DNA from: Clostridia bacterium
Lineage (GTDB): Bacteria; Bacillota; Clostridia; Lachnospirales; WQUN01
Assembly: GCA_025997155.1 (NCBI GenBank)
Contig: BNUF01000055.1
Location: 1-14,355, forward strand
DNA length: 14,355 nt
Direction of reading: 5' to 3'
A program made the position numbers and the translations under genes. Positions 7,290-13,835 of the stretch are shown here, in pieces. The notes beneath the pieces were generated by a model. The model was not told the origin of the DNA and did not search any database. It saw only the letters and a list, made by a program, of their open reading frames with translations. The first letter of the stretch is position 1. The number at the start of each line of letters is the position of its first letter.

Positions 7290-9161
7290 ATGAAAAAATG
7301 CCTGTTTTTGTTGACGACATTGATTTTATGCAAAAATGTCTTCGCGTCGGCGACTTTGTTCTACGACGGGAATGAGCATATATATGACGCCGAGCCGATT
7401 AAACTTTATATAAACGGCGCGGAAATGACGGAGCTTGAGATGCCGCCGATTATTTTTGAGGATTATACCCTTGTACCCGCGAGGGAGGTTTTTGAGCCGC
7501 TTGGGGCGGAGGTTTCGTGGAACGCGGAAGAAAAAGCGGTGTACGTCGTTATGGACGCGGATAAAATTGTCCTTCGGATAAACGAAACTTCCGCGCTTGT
7601 GAACGGCGCGTCAACGACAATGAGTATTCCGCCGAAAATTATTAATGACAAAACTATGATTCCTCTGCGGTTTGTGGCGGATAATCTGGATTTTTTGGTG
7701 AACTGGGACGGCAGTACGCGTTCTGTTTTTATTGACTATATTCCGCCGCCGCAAGCTCCGCCAGAACCGACAGTTCCCGCCATTCCGACAGTTCCCGCCA
7801 TTCCGACAATTCCGACAGTTGTAGATGAAGACGGACTTGCGGCAGACATATCGACGGAAATAATTACAGAAAAAATTTACCCCGACACAATCGTGACGGA
7901 GTTTAACGTGCCGCTTATCGGCAACCCTTTTGAATTTACGATTGTAACGCAAGGGGAGATTTCAGCTCTTGGGAAACACCTCCTTGAAAATAATCGAATG
8001 TACGTGGACATTTACGGCGCGGCAATCGAGAAAAACGAGAGCAGGCAGTTGAACACCGAAACGGTCGTCTCCGTTAGGATTGCGCAAAATCAAGTAACGC
8101 CCGAAAAAATCGTGCGTGCTGTTTTTGAGTTGCAACCGAATACCCAGTATTATGTAAAATTGTCAAATGACAGGAAAACGGTGACTATCGGATTTGCCGC
8201 GGAGAATCAAAATATACAGGAAACTACCCCAGAAGAATTGCCGCCCGTTACAAGCGTGGGGCTTAATCATATCGGATATGACCAGGGCAGCGTATATATC
8301 CCAAAATCTCTAAGTTTTCCTATACGCCTTGACCAGATAAAAACGGACGACAACTATTTGTCGCTCAGATATAATATCGTCTTGCCGAATGACTACACCG
8401 CCTACCTTGGACAAGGGAGTTACCCTGTGCTTGACGGAAAAATCAACTCCGTTAACGTGGGTACGGTGTCGGGGCAAACCGTCATAAGCATAAACGAAAC
8501 GAGCATATTCGGGTACGACGTTTGGGAGGATTCGGACAATATTTATATCAAACCGATTCCGCCTAAAGAAAAATATGCGCGTATCGTCGTTATCGACCCA
8601 GGGCACGGCGGAGGCGCGCCAGGAACACGATGGAACAATCTTGTCGAAAAGGATATTAACATTGATATCGGGCTTAAACTCGAGCAGCTTTTCGAGGACG
8701 ACGACTCCGTGAAAGTTTATTTGACAAGGCGCGGCGACAACGACGTTACGCTTGAGGGACGCGCCGCTTTCGGAAACGCCTACGGCGACTTATTCGTGTC
8801 GATACACAACAACGCGGCGGAATTGCGTCCTGACGTGCCGAACCCTGTCGTTCACGGTATCGAGACTTATTACTACGACCACTATAACGACGCGGAACTC
8901 GGGTTCTCGTCCCACGACGCGGCGGACATTATGCACGGCGTAATCCTTATGGAACTTGCGGGAACGGACAGAAAAGTCCGCACAAACAGTTATGTCGTCC
9001 TCACGAAAACCACCGTCCCCGCGATTCTTTGCGAAATCGGATACCTCACAAGCCCCGACGAGGCGGCTAAACTCGCCACGGAGGAGTACCGCGCCCGCGC
9101 CGCTCAGGCACTTTATGACGGTATAACCGAAATATTCAGAGTGTACATTCCAAAACGATAA
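7290..9161 (+). CDS. exported N-acetylmuramoyl-L-alanine amidase (Amidase_3) with stalk and AMIN domains
   Basis: This enzyme should cut the amide bond between MurNAc and the stem peptide of peptidoglycan outside the membrane. The 623-residue protein opens with a signal peptide (MKKCLFLLTTLIL, probable cleavage after VFA or SA near 19-21). A copper-amine-oxidase-N-terminal-like domain follows at about 30-145, then a proline-rich linker at 149-180 and two AMIN-like domains at about 197-305 and 330-430. The C-terminal Amidase_3 domain runs from about 433. Zinc ligands His439 (DPGHGG), Glu453 and His506 (SIHNN) and catalytic Glu582 (CEIGYLTS) are all present. I chose the ATG at 7290 (GGGG six bases upstream) over an in-frame TTG at 7278. 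Beside sigG it may act in sporulation, but nothing in its promoter proves this. Confidence 0.92.
   Translation: MKKCLFLLTTLILCKNVFASATLFYDGNEHIYDAEPIKLYINGAEMTELEMPPIIFEDYTLVPAREVFEPLGAEVSWNAEEKAVYVVMDADKIVLRINETSALVNGASTTMSIPPKIINDKTMIPLRFVADNLDFLVNWDGSTRSVFIDYIPPPQAPPEPTVPAIPTVPAIPTIPTVVDEDGLAADISTEIITEKIYPDTIVTEFNVPLIGNPFEFTIVTQGEISALGKHLLENNRMYVDIYGAAIEKNESRQLNTETVVSVRIAQNQVTPEKIVRAVFELQPNTQYYVKLSNDRKTVTIGFAAENQNIQETTPEELPPVTSVGLNHIGYDQGSVYIPKSLSFPIRLDQIKTDDNYLSLRYNIVLPNDYTAYLGQGSYPVLDGKINSVNVGTVSGQTVISINETSIFGYDVWEDSDNIYIKPIPPKEKYARIVVIDPGHGGGAPGTRWNNLVEKDINIDIGLKLEQLFEDDDSVKVYLTRRGDNDVTLEGRAAFGNAYGDLFVSIHNNAAELRPDVPNPVVHGIETYYYDHYNDAELGFSSHDAADIMHGVILMELAGTDRKVRTNSYVVLTKTTVPAILCEIGYLTSPDEAAKLATEEYRARAAQALYDGITEIFRVYIPKR
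7767..7820 (+). repeat. 9-bp tandem repeat coding a Pro-x-Val/Ile linker
   Basis: Six 9-base units (CCGACAGTT or CCCGCCATT types) lie in frame in the amidase gene. The first four units form two perfect copies of an 18-base block. They encode six tripeptides, PTV PAI PTV PAI PTI PTV, at residues 160-177, between the N-terminal domain and the first AMIN domain. Replication slippage would change linker length in three-residue steps without breaking the frame. Confidence 0.9.
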
Positions 9162-9174
9162 AAACAAGATACGC

Positions 9175-9216
9175 CCCCTTTGCATACTATATCATAAAAA
9201 GCAAAGGGGATTTTTT
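9175..9216 (+). terminator. terminator-like hairpin covering the next gene's ribosome binding site
   Basis: CCCCTTTGC (9175-9183) pairs perfectly with GCAAAGGGG (9201-9209) around a 17-base loop, followed by A and six T bases. It fits an intrinsic terminator of the amidase gene, 13 bases after its stop. The 3' arm contains AAAGGGG, the only Shine-Dalgarno candidate for the next gene, whose ATG at 9217 directly follows the T run. Confidence 0.75.
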
Positions 9217-9600
9217 ATGGACGCAATTTCCGAACTTGAAGAAATACTGTTGGATTTTTTGATTTACCGAAAAGGCAAACGGGACAACGGCTGTTCGCCG
9301 CTCCTTAACGCGCCGAAGGAAGATAAAAAGGAGCTTAACGCGGTTTTCTCCCACGTCTCCGAAAAACTGCACCCCATTATCGTTAAAGAACTTAGCCAAA
9401 ACAACCTGATTGACAAGACTAAGGCGGGGCAGTTGGTCGAACGCGTGGCGGCGGCGGCAAAACCGCATTTGTCGGCGGCGTTGTCGGAGTTCGCGCCGTT
9501 TTTCAAGGCAATCGAGAGGGAGCACGGGTTGCAGGGGGAAGACGTTTTGCGGGCGGTCGTCGAGTTTATCGTGTTGGTGGAAATGTACGCGACTGAATAA
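9217..9600 (+). CDS. conserved-looking protein of unknown function, 127 residues
   Basis: I do not recognise this protein. It is soluble-looking, without a signal peptide or clear membrane segment, and appears mostly helical: a charged N-terminal helix, a Lys/Glu-rich middle, an Ala-rich stretch (VERVAAAAKPHLSAALSEF) and a hydrophobic C-terminal helix (AVVEFIVLVEM). It has a single cysteine (Cys26). The ATG is seven bases after GGGG. It is flanked by hairpins on both sides: the upstream one would hide the start site in read-through transcripts and the downstream one is a strong terminator. No clear promoter is visible; TATCAT at 9190-9195 in the hairpin loop is a -10-like match without a -35. 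Codon use resembles its neighbours, so it is probably a real gene. Confidence 0.75.
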   Translation: MDAISELEEILLDFLIYRKGKRDNGCSPLLNAPKEDKKELNAVFSHVSEKLHPIIVKELSQNNLIDKTKAGQLVERVAAAAKPHLSAALSEFAPFFKAIEREHGLQGEDVLRAVVEFIVLVEMYATE

Positions 9601-9607
9601 AAGCTAT

Positions 9608-9640
9608 TAAAAAGGACTGTTACGCAGACAGTCCTTTTTA
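9608..9640. terminator. bidirectional terminator between the 127-residue gene and thiN
   Basis: A 13-bp stem with core AAGGACTGT/ACAGTCCTT (9608-9620 with 9628-9640) encloses a 7-base loop. A-rich and T-rich outer arms supply a T run on either strand, and the sequence after it on the plus strand is again T-rich. It lies eight bases after the plus-strand stop and about 20 bases beyond the minus-strand stop. Confidence 0.9.
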
Positions 9641-9660
9641 TATTTTTCATTTAATCATTC

Positions 9661-10284
9661 CTATTCTTTACTGTATGCCACGAACGCCCGCCCTTTTTTG
9701 ATTGTAACGACCGCAACGTCCGACTCGAACTGGTTTGAGGTTCCGAGAGAATGTGTTTTGTACATATCGGCGTTATCCAAAGGATACTTTAACCCCGACA
9801 GGGTAACGCCCTCGATTTTGTCGTCAACGGGGAGAACCGAAAAATATTTGTAGCCTTTGCGCCTCGGATATGTTTGCTCCCCGCCTTTATGTAAAGAAAT
9901 AATGTTCCAGTTGTCGGCGCAGATACCCGTCCCGCCCTGTTCGTCAATGCGAAAGAGCATACACAACGCCGCGTAATAATGGTCAAAGCGAACGCCGCCG
10001 CAGCCCAAAATCACAAAGTCCCTGTACCCGCGTGAAAGAGCTATATCAAGCGACGCCTGCAAATCCGTCACGTCCTTTTCTGCGGGAAGCACGATTCTGT
10101 CCGTGTGCGTCGGAATCCGCCCCGAATCCCCGTCCCCCACATACAAAGACGGCACAAGCCCCGCCGCCAACGCCAGATGGTAGCCCCCGTCCGCGCAGAT
10201 TACAAAATCGTCCATAGCCGTGAACGTCCTCAAAACAGCTATATTTGTTTGCGGCGACGCTCCGATTATTACACAACGCTCCAT
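9661..10284 (-). CDS. thiN: thiamine pyrophosphokinase
   Basis: The enzyme transfers pyrophosphate from ATP to thiamine to make thiamine diphosphate, the cofactor that NifJ in this window needs. The protein is 207 residues, the usual size for bacterial TPK. Motifs are in order: ADGG at 31-34, GDGDS at 50-54 (usually GDFDS, so Phe is replaced by Gly), LPAEKDVTDLQ at 66-76, GCGGVRFDH at 94-102, GLKYPL, and SLGTSNQF near the C-terminus. I chose the ATG at 10284, preceded by AGGGGGT with five-base spacing, over a TTG at 10299. No thiamine riboswitch motif is visible in the short leader. It stands alone, without spoVM, rpe or rsgA, its common partners in Firmicutes, on its right side. Confidence 0.93.
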   Translation of the reverse strand: MERCVIIGASPQTNIAVLRTFTAMDDFVICADGGYHLALAAGLVPSLYVGDGDSGRIPTHTDRIVLPAEKDVTDLQASLDIALSRGYRDFVILGCGGVRFDHYYAALCMLFRIDEQGGTGICADNWNIISLHKGGEQTYPRRKGYKYFSVLPVDDKIEGVTLSGLKYPLDNADMYKTHSLGTSNQFESDVAVVTIKKGRAFVAYSKE

Positions 10285-10313
10285 AAAAACCCCCTGCAAG
10301 AATTATCATAATC

Positions 10314-10342
10314 ATTATACTACATAATTTTAATCTTTGAAA
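10314..10342 (-). promoter_or_regulatory. candidate promoter of thiN
   Basis: On the minus strand a perfect TATAAT (10319-10314) lies 30 bases before the thiN ATG. The -35 at 17 bases (TTTCAA, 10342-10337) matches three of six. It is divergent from the strong promoter of the NlpC/P60 gene. Confidence 0.5.
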
Positions 10343-10365
10343 TAAAAAATAAAATAATTAAGGTA

Positions 10366-10394
10366 TTGACAGAACTTTTTTATAGTATTATAAT
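10366..10394 (+). promoter_or_regulatory. perfect-consensus housekeeping promoter of the NlpC/P60 gene
   Basis: TTGACA (10366-10371), a 17-base spacer and TATAAT (10389-10394) match the sigma-A consensus in all twelve positions. The start should be near 10401, giving a leader of about 50 bases that ends in GGAGGGG (10437-10443), eight bases before the ATG. The gene is probably strongly and constitutively expressed unless repressed. Confidence 0.88.
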
Positions 10395-10403
10395 ATTTTT
10401 GAA

Positions 10404-10438
10404 ACAAATGTGTAATAATTTGTCGGTGTTTTTGTCGG
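10404..10438 (+). repeat. inverted and direct repeats in the NlpC/P60 leader
   Basis: ACAAAT (10404-10409) can pair with ATTTGT (10418-10423) at the very 5' end of the predicted transcript. TTTGTCGG occurs twice, at 10419-10426 and 10431-10438, with a 12-base period; the second copy runs into the ribosome binding site. These are small, and I have no direct evidence of function. Confidence 0.35.
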
Positions 10439-10451
10439 AGGGGTATATATT

Positions 10452-11633
10452 ATGCGTGGTTTAGTCAAAGCGAATTTATTACATAGAGTGTCCGCGGGAG
10501 CGTTACTCGCCGTTATTCTGGCTTGTCCCGTATTCGCGTCCGCTGGTATCGTCAACGGAACAAACGTGAACGTGCGTACCGCGCCAAGCCCTGACAGCCC
10601 AATCGCGGGGCAGGTTCATACAGGCGACACAATTTCGGTGGACGGAACTTCGGGGGATTATTACAATGTGTCGTTTAACGGCATCAACGCATATATAATA
10701 AAAGAATTTGTAGATATAGAACAGCAAACCACAGGTACGGTAAACGCGAACCTTGTCAACATACGCAAGTACCCTGACGTGGATTACGAGGTGCTTGCGC
10801 AGGCCGACTACGGCGACACCGTGCGGGTTGTCGGACGCTACGGCGAATGGCTTAACATAGACTACAACGGAGAAAGTTCGTATATACATCAGGATTATGT
10901 AGACGCGGACAGGGAAGTTCTTTCGCGGCTCGCGGAGGTTACCCCCGTGAAACCCGCGCAGGAAACGGAAGTCGCTACGGGGGGGTACGACGGTTACGCC
11001 GTCGTAATGTCGGACGGGCTTCGTCTTCGCTCCCTCCCGTCGCAAGGCGCTGATATTCTCACAACCTACCAGAACGGTACGGCGGTTGACGTGTACGGCG
11101 ACTTCGGCGACTGGATTAAAGTCGGGCTAGACGGCACGGAGGGCTATGTAAGCCGCGAATACGTTTCTTTACAGGACGGCGAACGCCCGAAAGCCTCCCT
11201 TATGTCCGCTCCCCTCATCACAGGGACGGAGTACGGCGGCAATGCCCGCGCCGACGAAATCATCTCCTACGCTAAACAATTCCTCGGCACGCCGTACTCA
11301 TGGGGCGGCACCAACCTTAACAGCGGCGTCGACTGCTCTGGTTTCGTATACGCGGTTATGAAACATTTCGGCGTAAACTTAAGCCACAATTCCGCCGCGC
11401 AATCCCACGAGGGTATCGAAATCCCAAAATCGCAGCTTCAGTCGGGCGACTTGGTATTCTTTGACACGGACGGCGCGAACGACGGTCACATTTCCCACGT
11501 CGGCATCTATATGGGCAACGGTCAGTTCATTCAGTCCTCAAGTTCAAAAAGGAGCTGGGGCATCGTAATCACCGCGCTTGAAGACCCTTATTATGTACGC
11601 ACATACGTAAAGGCGGCTCGCGTTTTAAAATAA
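10452..11633 (+). CDS. exported peptidoglycan endopeptidase, three SH3b domains plus NlpC/P60
   Basis: This 393-residue exported protein should bind the wall through SH3b domains and cleave stem peptides (gamma-D-glutamyl bonds) with its cysteine peptidase. The signal peptide spans about residues 1-31, with probable cleavage after ASA. VILAC at 21-25 is a poor lipobox because Pro follows Cys. SH3b domains lie at about 32-92, 95-153 and 178-240. The peptidase from about 265 has nucleophile Cys295 (DCSGF) and His349 (SHVGIYMG). At the third catalytic position, usually His in FIHA, there is Gln361 (FIQS), a tolerated polar variant in the family. The ATG follows GGAGGGG and a perfect promoter. 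It is followed 131 bases later by a response regulator gene on the same strand. Confidence 0.94.
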   Translation: MRGLVKANLLHRVSAGALLAVILACPVFASAGIVNGTNVNVRTAPSPDSPIAGQVHTGDTISVDGTSGDYYNVSFNGINAYIIKEFVDIEQQTTGTVNANLVNIRKYPDVDYEVLAQADYGDTVRVVGRYGEWLNIDYNGESSYIHQDYVDADREVLSRLAEVTPVKPAQETEVATGGYDGYAVVMSDGLRLRSLPSQGADILTTYQNGTAVDVYGDFGDWIKVGLDGTEGYVSREYVSLQDGERPKASLMSAPLITGTEYGGNARADEIISYAKQFLGTPYSWGGTNLNSGVDCSGFVYAVMKHFGVNLSHNSAAQSHEGIEIPKSQLQSGDLVFFDTDGANDGHISHVGIYMGNGQFIQSSSSKRSWGIVITALEDPYYVRTYVKAARVLK

Positions 11634-11684
11634 AGACGGACAAGTGTAAAACCGCATAAAGAATCAGAAAAGTAATTTGAGTAA

Positions 11685-11725
11685 AAAAATCTCCTGTGAT
11701 TGGAAAATATTTACAGGATATTTTT
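11685..11725 (+). terminator. weak hairpin after the NlpC/P60 gene
   Basis: TCCTGT (11692-11697) pairs with ACAGGA (11713-11718). A C/T mismatch and six A-T pairs extend the stem outward, around a 15-base loop, and more T bases follow. It is GC-poor and about 50 bases after the stop, so it may be an inefficient terminator that lets some transcription reach the two-component genes. Confidence 0.35.
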
Positions 11726-11738
11726 ACTTTTATATCAA
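11710..11738 (+). promoter_or_regulatory. possible promoter of the two-component operon
   Basis: TTTACA (11710-11715, five of six -35 bases), 17 bases, then TATCAA (11733-11738, four of six) lie 27 bases before the response regulator ATG. It overlaps the 3' arm of the weak hairpin. The match is modest. Confidence 0.35.
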
Positions 11739-11764
11739 AAATCGGAAGTAAAGAAGATGTATGC

Positions 11765-12412
11765 ATGGCAAACGTACTTATAGTAGAGGACGAAATCGCA
11801 ATTGCGGACTTAATCGCGCTGCATCTTTCAATCGCGGGACATAATTCGCACATACTTGATAACGGTGGCAAGGTTATGCCGTATCTGAAAGACAACACAC
11901 CCGACATAATCTTACTTGACGTGATGCTCCCGGAACGCGACGGTTTTTCGCTGATATCAGATATAAACAATATACCCGTAATATTCCTGACGGCAAAAGA
12001 CAGGCTTGACGACAAGGTGGCCGGACTCAAATTAGGCGCGGACGATTACATTGTCAAACCCTTTGAGGCGATTGAGCTTATGGCGCGGATTGAGGCTGTG
12101 CTAAGACGGGTCGGAAAGAACGACTCCGCTATTCGGTTAGGCGATGTCTATGTAAATATAAACGAGCGCAGGGTAACTTTGAACGGCACTGACGTCGAGC
12201 TGACCGCAAAAGAATTTGAACTGCTTCAGGTGCTTATAGAAAACAAAAATCTCGCGCTGACTCGTGAGCGGCTTCTTGAATTGGTGTGGGGTATGGATTA
12301 TTACGGCGAAACGAGGACTGTCGACGTTCATATACGGAAACTTCGGCAAAAGCTGGGTTTTGAGGATTGCATAAAAACAGTTTTCAAGTACGGCTATCGT
12401 TTAGAGGTTTGA
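11765..12412 (+). CDS. OmpR/PhoB-family response regulator
   Basis: The 215-residue protein has a receiver domain (about 1-115) and a winged-helix DNA-binding domain (about 120-215). Receiver residues are complete: acidic cluster Glu8-Asp9-Glu10, phosphoacceptor Asp52 (LLDVMLP), Thr76 (FLTAKD) and Lys98 (YIVKPF). The effector domain shows LTAKEFELLQVL, RERLLELVWG, TRTVDVHIRKLRQKL and YGYRLEV. I chose the ATG at 11765, where the family N-terminus MANVLIVEDE begins; upstream in-frame codons look unlike the family, and AAGAAG lies eight bases before. The gene ends two bases before the histidine kinase, so the two form an operon and almost certainly a cognate pair. Its targets are unknown; its own operon and the downstream secreted repeat protein are the nearest candidates. 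Confidence 0.94.
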   Translation: MANVLIVEDEIAIADLIALHLSIAGHNSHILDNGGKVMPYLKDNTPDIILLDVMLPERDGFSLISDINNIPVIFLTAKDRLDDKVAGLKLGADDYIVKPFEAIELMARIEAVLRRVGKNDSAIRLGDVYVNINERRVTLNGTDVELTAKEFELLQVLIENKNLALTRERLLELVWGMDYYGETRTVDVHIRKLRQKLGFEDCIKTVFKYGYRLEV

Positions 12413-12414
12413 AA

Positions 12415-13731
12415 ATGAAGGGCGGGTTGAAATTTTGGCAGAAGGCGTTTTTCTGCGCGTTGGCGTTGTTTTTGATTGCGTCCTACGTTTTGGGATATGT
12501 TGTGTTCAAGCAAAGTTTTTCCTTAAACGAAAAGTACATTCAGGATTCCGCGGCTGTGGAACAGCAGATTATCGTAAAATCGCTGTACGAGAACGTCAGA
12601 ATTTTATCCGACAAATACGGTGAACCGAACAAGGACAATATACAAAGTATGGTTGAAGCTTACGCTGAATATTACAGCGAACAGGGCGTATACCTTACGC
12701 TATCGCTTGACAATGAAGTAATTTTCAGCAACGCGCCTGAGAATTTGCCGTTTTTTACGATTGCCGAAAATTTAGCGAAACCTTTCGGCAATGTTCAGTT
12801 TATGTACAAAAAAGACGTAAGCGGGATTATGGAATGGCATTCGGAGATGCTTACAATGCTTATAATGACAAGCGTGATTGTGAGTGCTTGTATGTCGGCG
12901 GCGCTTTTGTTTATGCTGCTGCGCCTGACTTCGCCGTTTAGAAAACTTAACCTTGCCGCCGCGGAAATTAAAAACGGGAACTATGAAAAAAGGGTGGACT
13001 TGGGCAGTCTTTCCAAAGATGAAATAGGCGAATTCGCGGAGGCGTTCAACACAATGGCGGACAGTGTTCAGGCAAACTCTGAGAGCCGCGAGCGGTTTAT
13101 TAACAACCTTGCCCACGAAATGCGCACGCCTATAACGTCGATAGCGGGATACGCCGAGCTTCTGAAAATAGCCAACATAGAGGAATCGGCACGCGTGAAA
13201 GCCGTAGACTATATACTAAGCCAAAGCTTGCGTATGAAAAATATGGTGTACAAACTTATGGATTTAGCGTATATGAAGAACAGTGAAATTGAAAAGCTTC
13301 CTCTTGATATAGGTGAAATAATATCAAGAGCGGCTGATACTTTGGATTTGGTGTGCCGTGATGGCGGCATCCGCGTAATCTTCGACTTTAACGAAACCGC
13401 TGATATACGCGGCGACGCGGCGTTGATTGAATCACTCGTTCAGAATTTGCTGGAAAACGCGATTAAAGCGGGCGGCACACAGATATGCGTATACACCGAA
13501 AGAAAAGCGATAATTATAGAGGATAACGGCAAAGGAATGGAAACGGAGGAGATACGGAAGATAACCGAACCTTTTTACAGAATTGACAAAGCCCGCGCCC
13601 GCGCAGGGGGAGGCGTTGGATTGGGGCTTGCGCTTTGCGCCGAAATATGCGATATACACGGCGCAAAGCTGAATATCACAAGCAAAAAAGGAAGCGGCAC
13701 AAGAATAAAAATAGATTTTACAACTATTTAA
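12415..13731 (+). CDS. membrane sensor histidine kinase
   Basis: This 438-residue kinase should sense an external signal and phosphorylate the regulator encoded just upstream. Transmembrane segments lie at about 11-31 and 145-169, enclosing an extracytoplasmic region of about 110 residues that I cannot assign to a known sensor domain. A HAMP domain follows (about 170-222). The HisKA domain has phosphoacceptor His234 (NLAHEMRTPITSI). The ATPase domain has the N box (NLLENAIKAG, Asn348), G1 box DNGKGM (370-375) and G2 box GGGVGLGLAL (398-407). The ATG overlaps nothing but starts two bases after the regulator stop, with AGAGG seven bases before it; a longer in-frame start at 12367 inside the regulator is unlikely. 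No key residue is missing. Confidence 0.94.
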   Translation: MKGGLKFWQKAFFCALALFLIASYVLGYVVFKQSFSLNEKYIQDSAAVEQQIIVKSLYENVRILSDKYGEPNKDNIQSMVEAYAEYYSEQGVYLTLSLDNEVIFSNAPENLPFFTIAENLAKPFGNVQFMYKKDVSGIMEWHSEMLTMLIMTSVIVSACMSAALLFMLLRLTSPFRKLNLAAAEIKNGNYEKRVDLGSLSKDEIGEFAEAFNTMADSVQANSESRERFINNLAHEMRTPITSIAGYAELLKIANIEESARVKAVDYILSQSLRMKNMVYKLMDLAYMKNSEIEKLPLDIGEIISRAADTLDLVCRDGGIRVIFDFNETADIRGDAALIESLVQNLLENAIKAGGTQICVYTERKAIIIEDNGKGMETEEIRKITEPFYRIDKARARAGGGVGLGLALCAEICDIHGAKLNITSKKGSGTRIKIDFTTI

Positions 13732-13742
13732 CAACTTTTTCC

Positions 13743-13770
13743 TTGCTCTGTAACATCTGTGAGATATAAT
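13743..13770 (+). promoter_or_regulatory. promoter of the secreted repeat protein gene
   Basis: TTGCTC (13743-13748), a 16-base spacer and a perfect TATAAT (13765-13770) start 12 bases after the kinase stop. A direct repeat TCTGT (13747-13751 and 13756-13760, 9-base period) lies across the -35 and spacer, where an OmpR-family regulator could bind. The leader of about 60 bases holds a short hairpin AAGCG-AAA-CGCTT (13784-13796) and ends with AGGAGG before the ATG. Confidence 0.6.
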
Positions 13771-13835
13771 ATAGTTATTCCAAAAGCGAAACGCTTGAGG
13801 ACAATAAAAACGCAGAAAATCAGGAGGAAATAAAA

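Noticed and set aside
7323..7331. Possible lipobox (LILC) in the amidase signal peptide
   Set aside because: The residue before Cys14 is Leu rather than Gly, Ala or Ser, and a good signal peptidase I site follows a few residues later.
9183..9189. CATACTA in the hairpin loop matches the sigma-G -10 consensus (CATnhTA)
   Set aside because: No GnATr-type -35 box is found 17-18 bases upstream, and a single degenerate 7-base match is expected by chance.
10285..10300. Thiamine riboswitch upstream of thiN
   Set aside because: The leader from the predicted promoter is only about 20-25 bases and shows none of the conserved THI-box motifs.
12367..12414. Upstream in-frame start of the histidine kinase inside the regulator gene
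   Set aside because: The extra 16 residues are just the out-of-frame end of the regulator, whereas the ATG at 12415 has AGAGG at proper spacing and a normal N-terminal membrane anchor.
13784..13796. Hairpin after the kinase gene as a terminator
   Set aside because: The stem is only 5 bp with a 3-base loop, no T run follows, and it lies downstream of the -10 box of the next gene's promoter.
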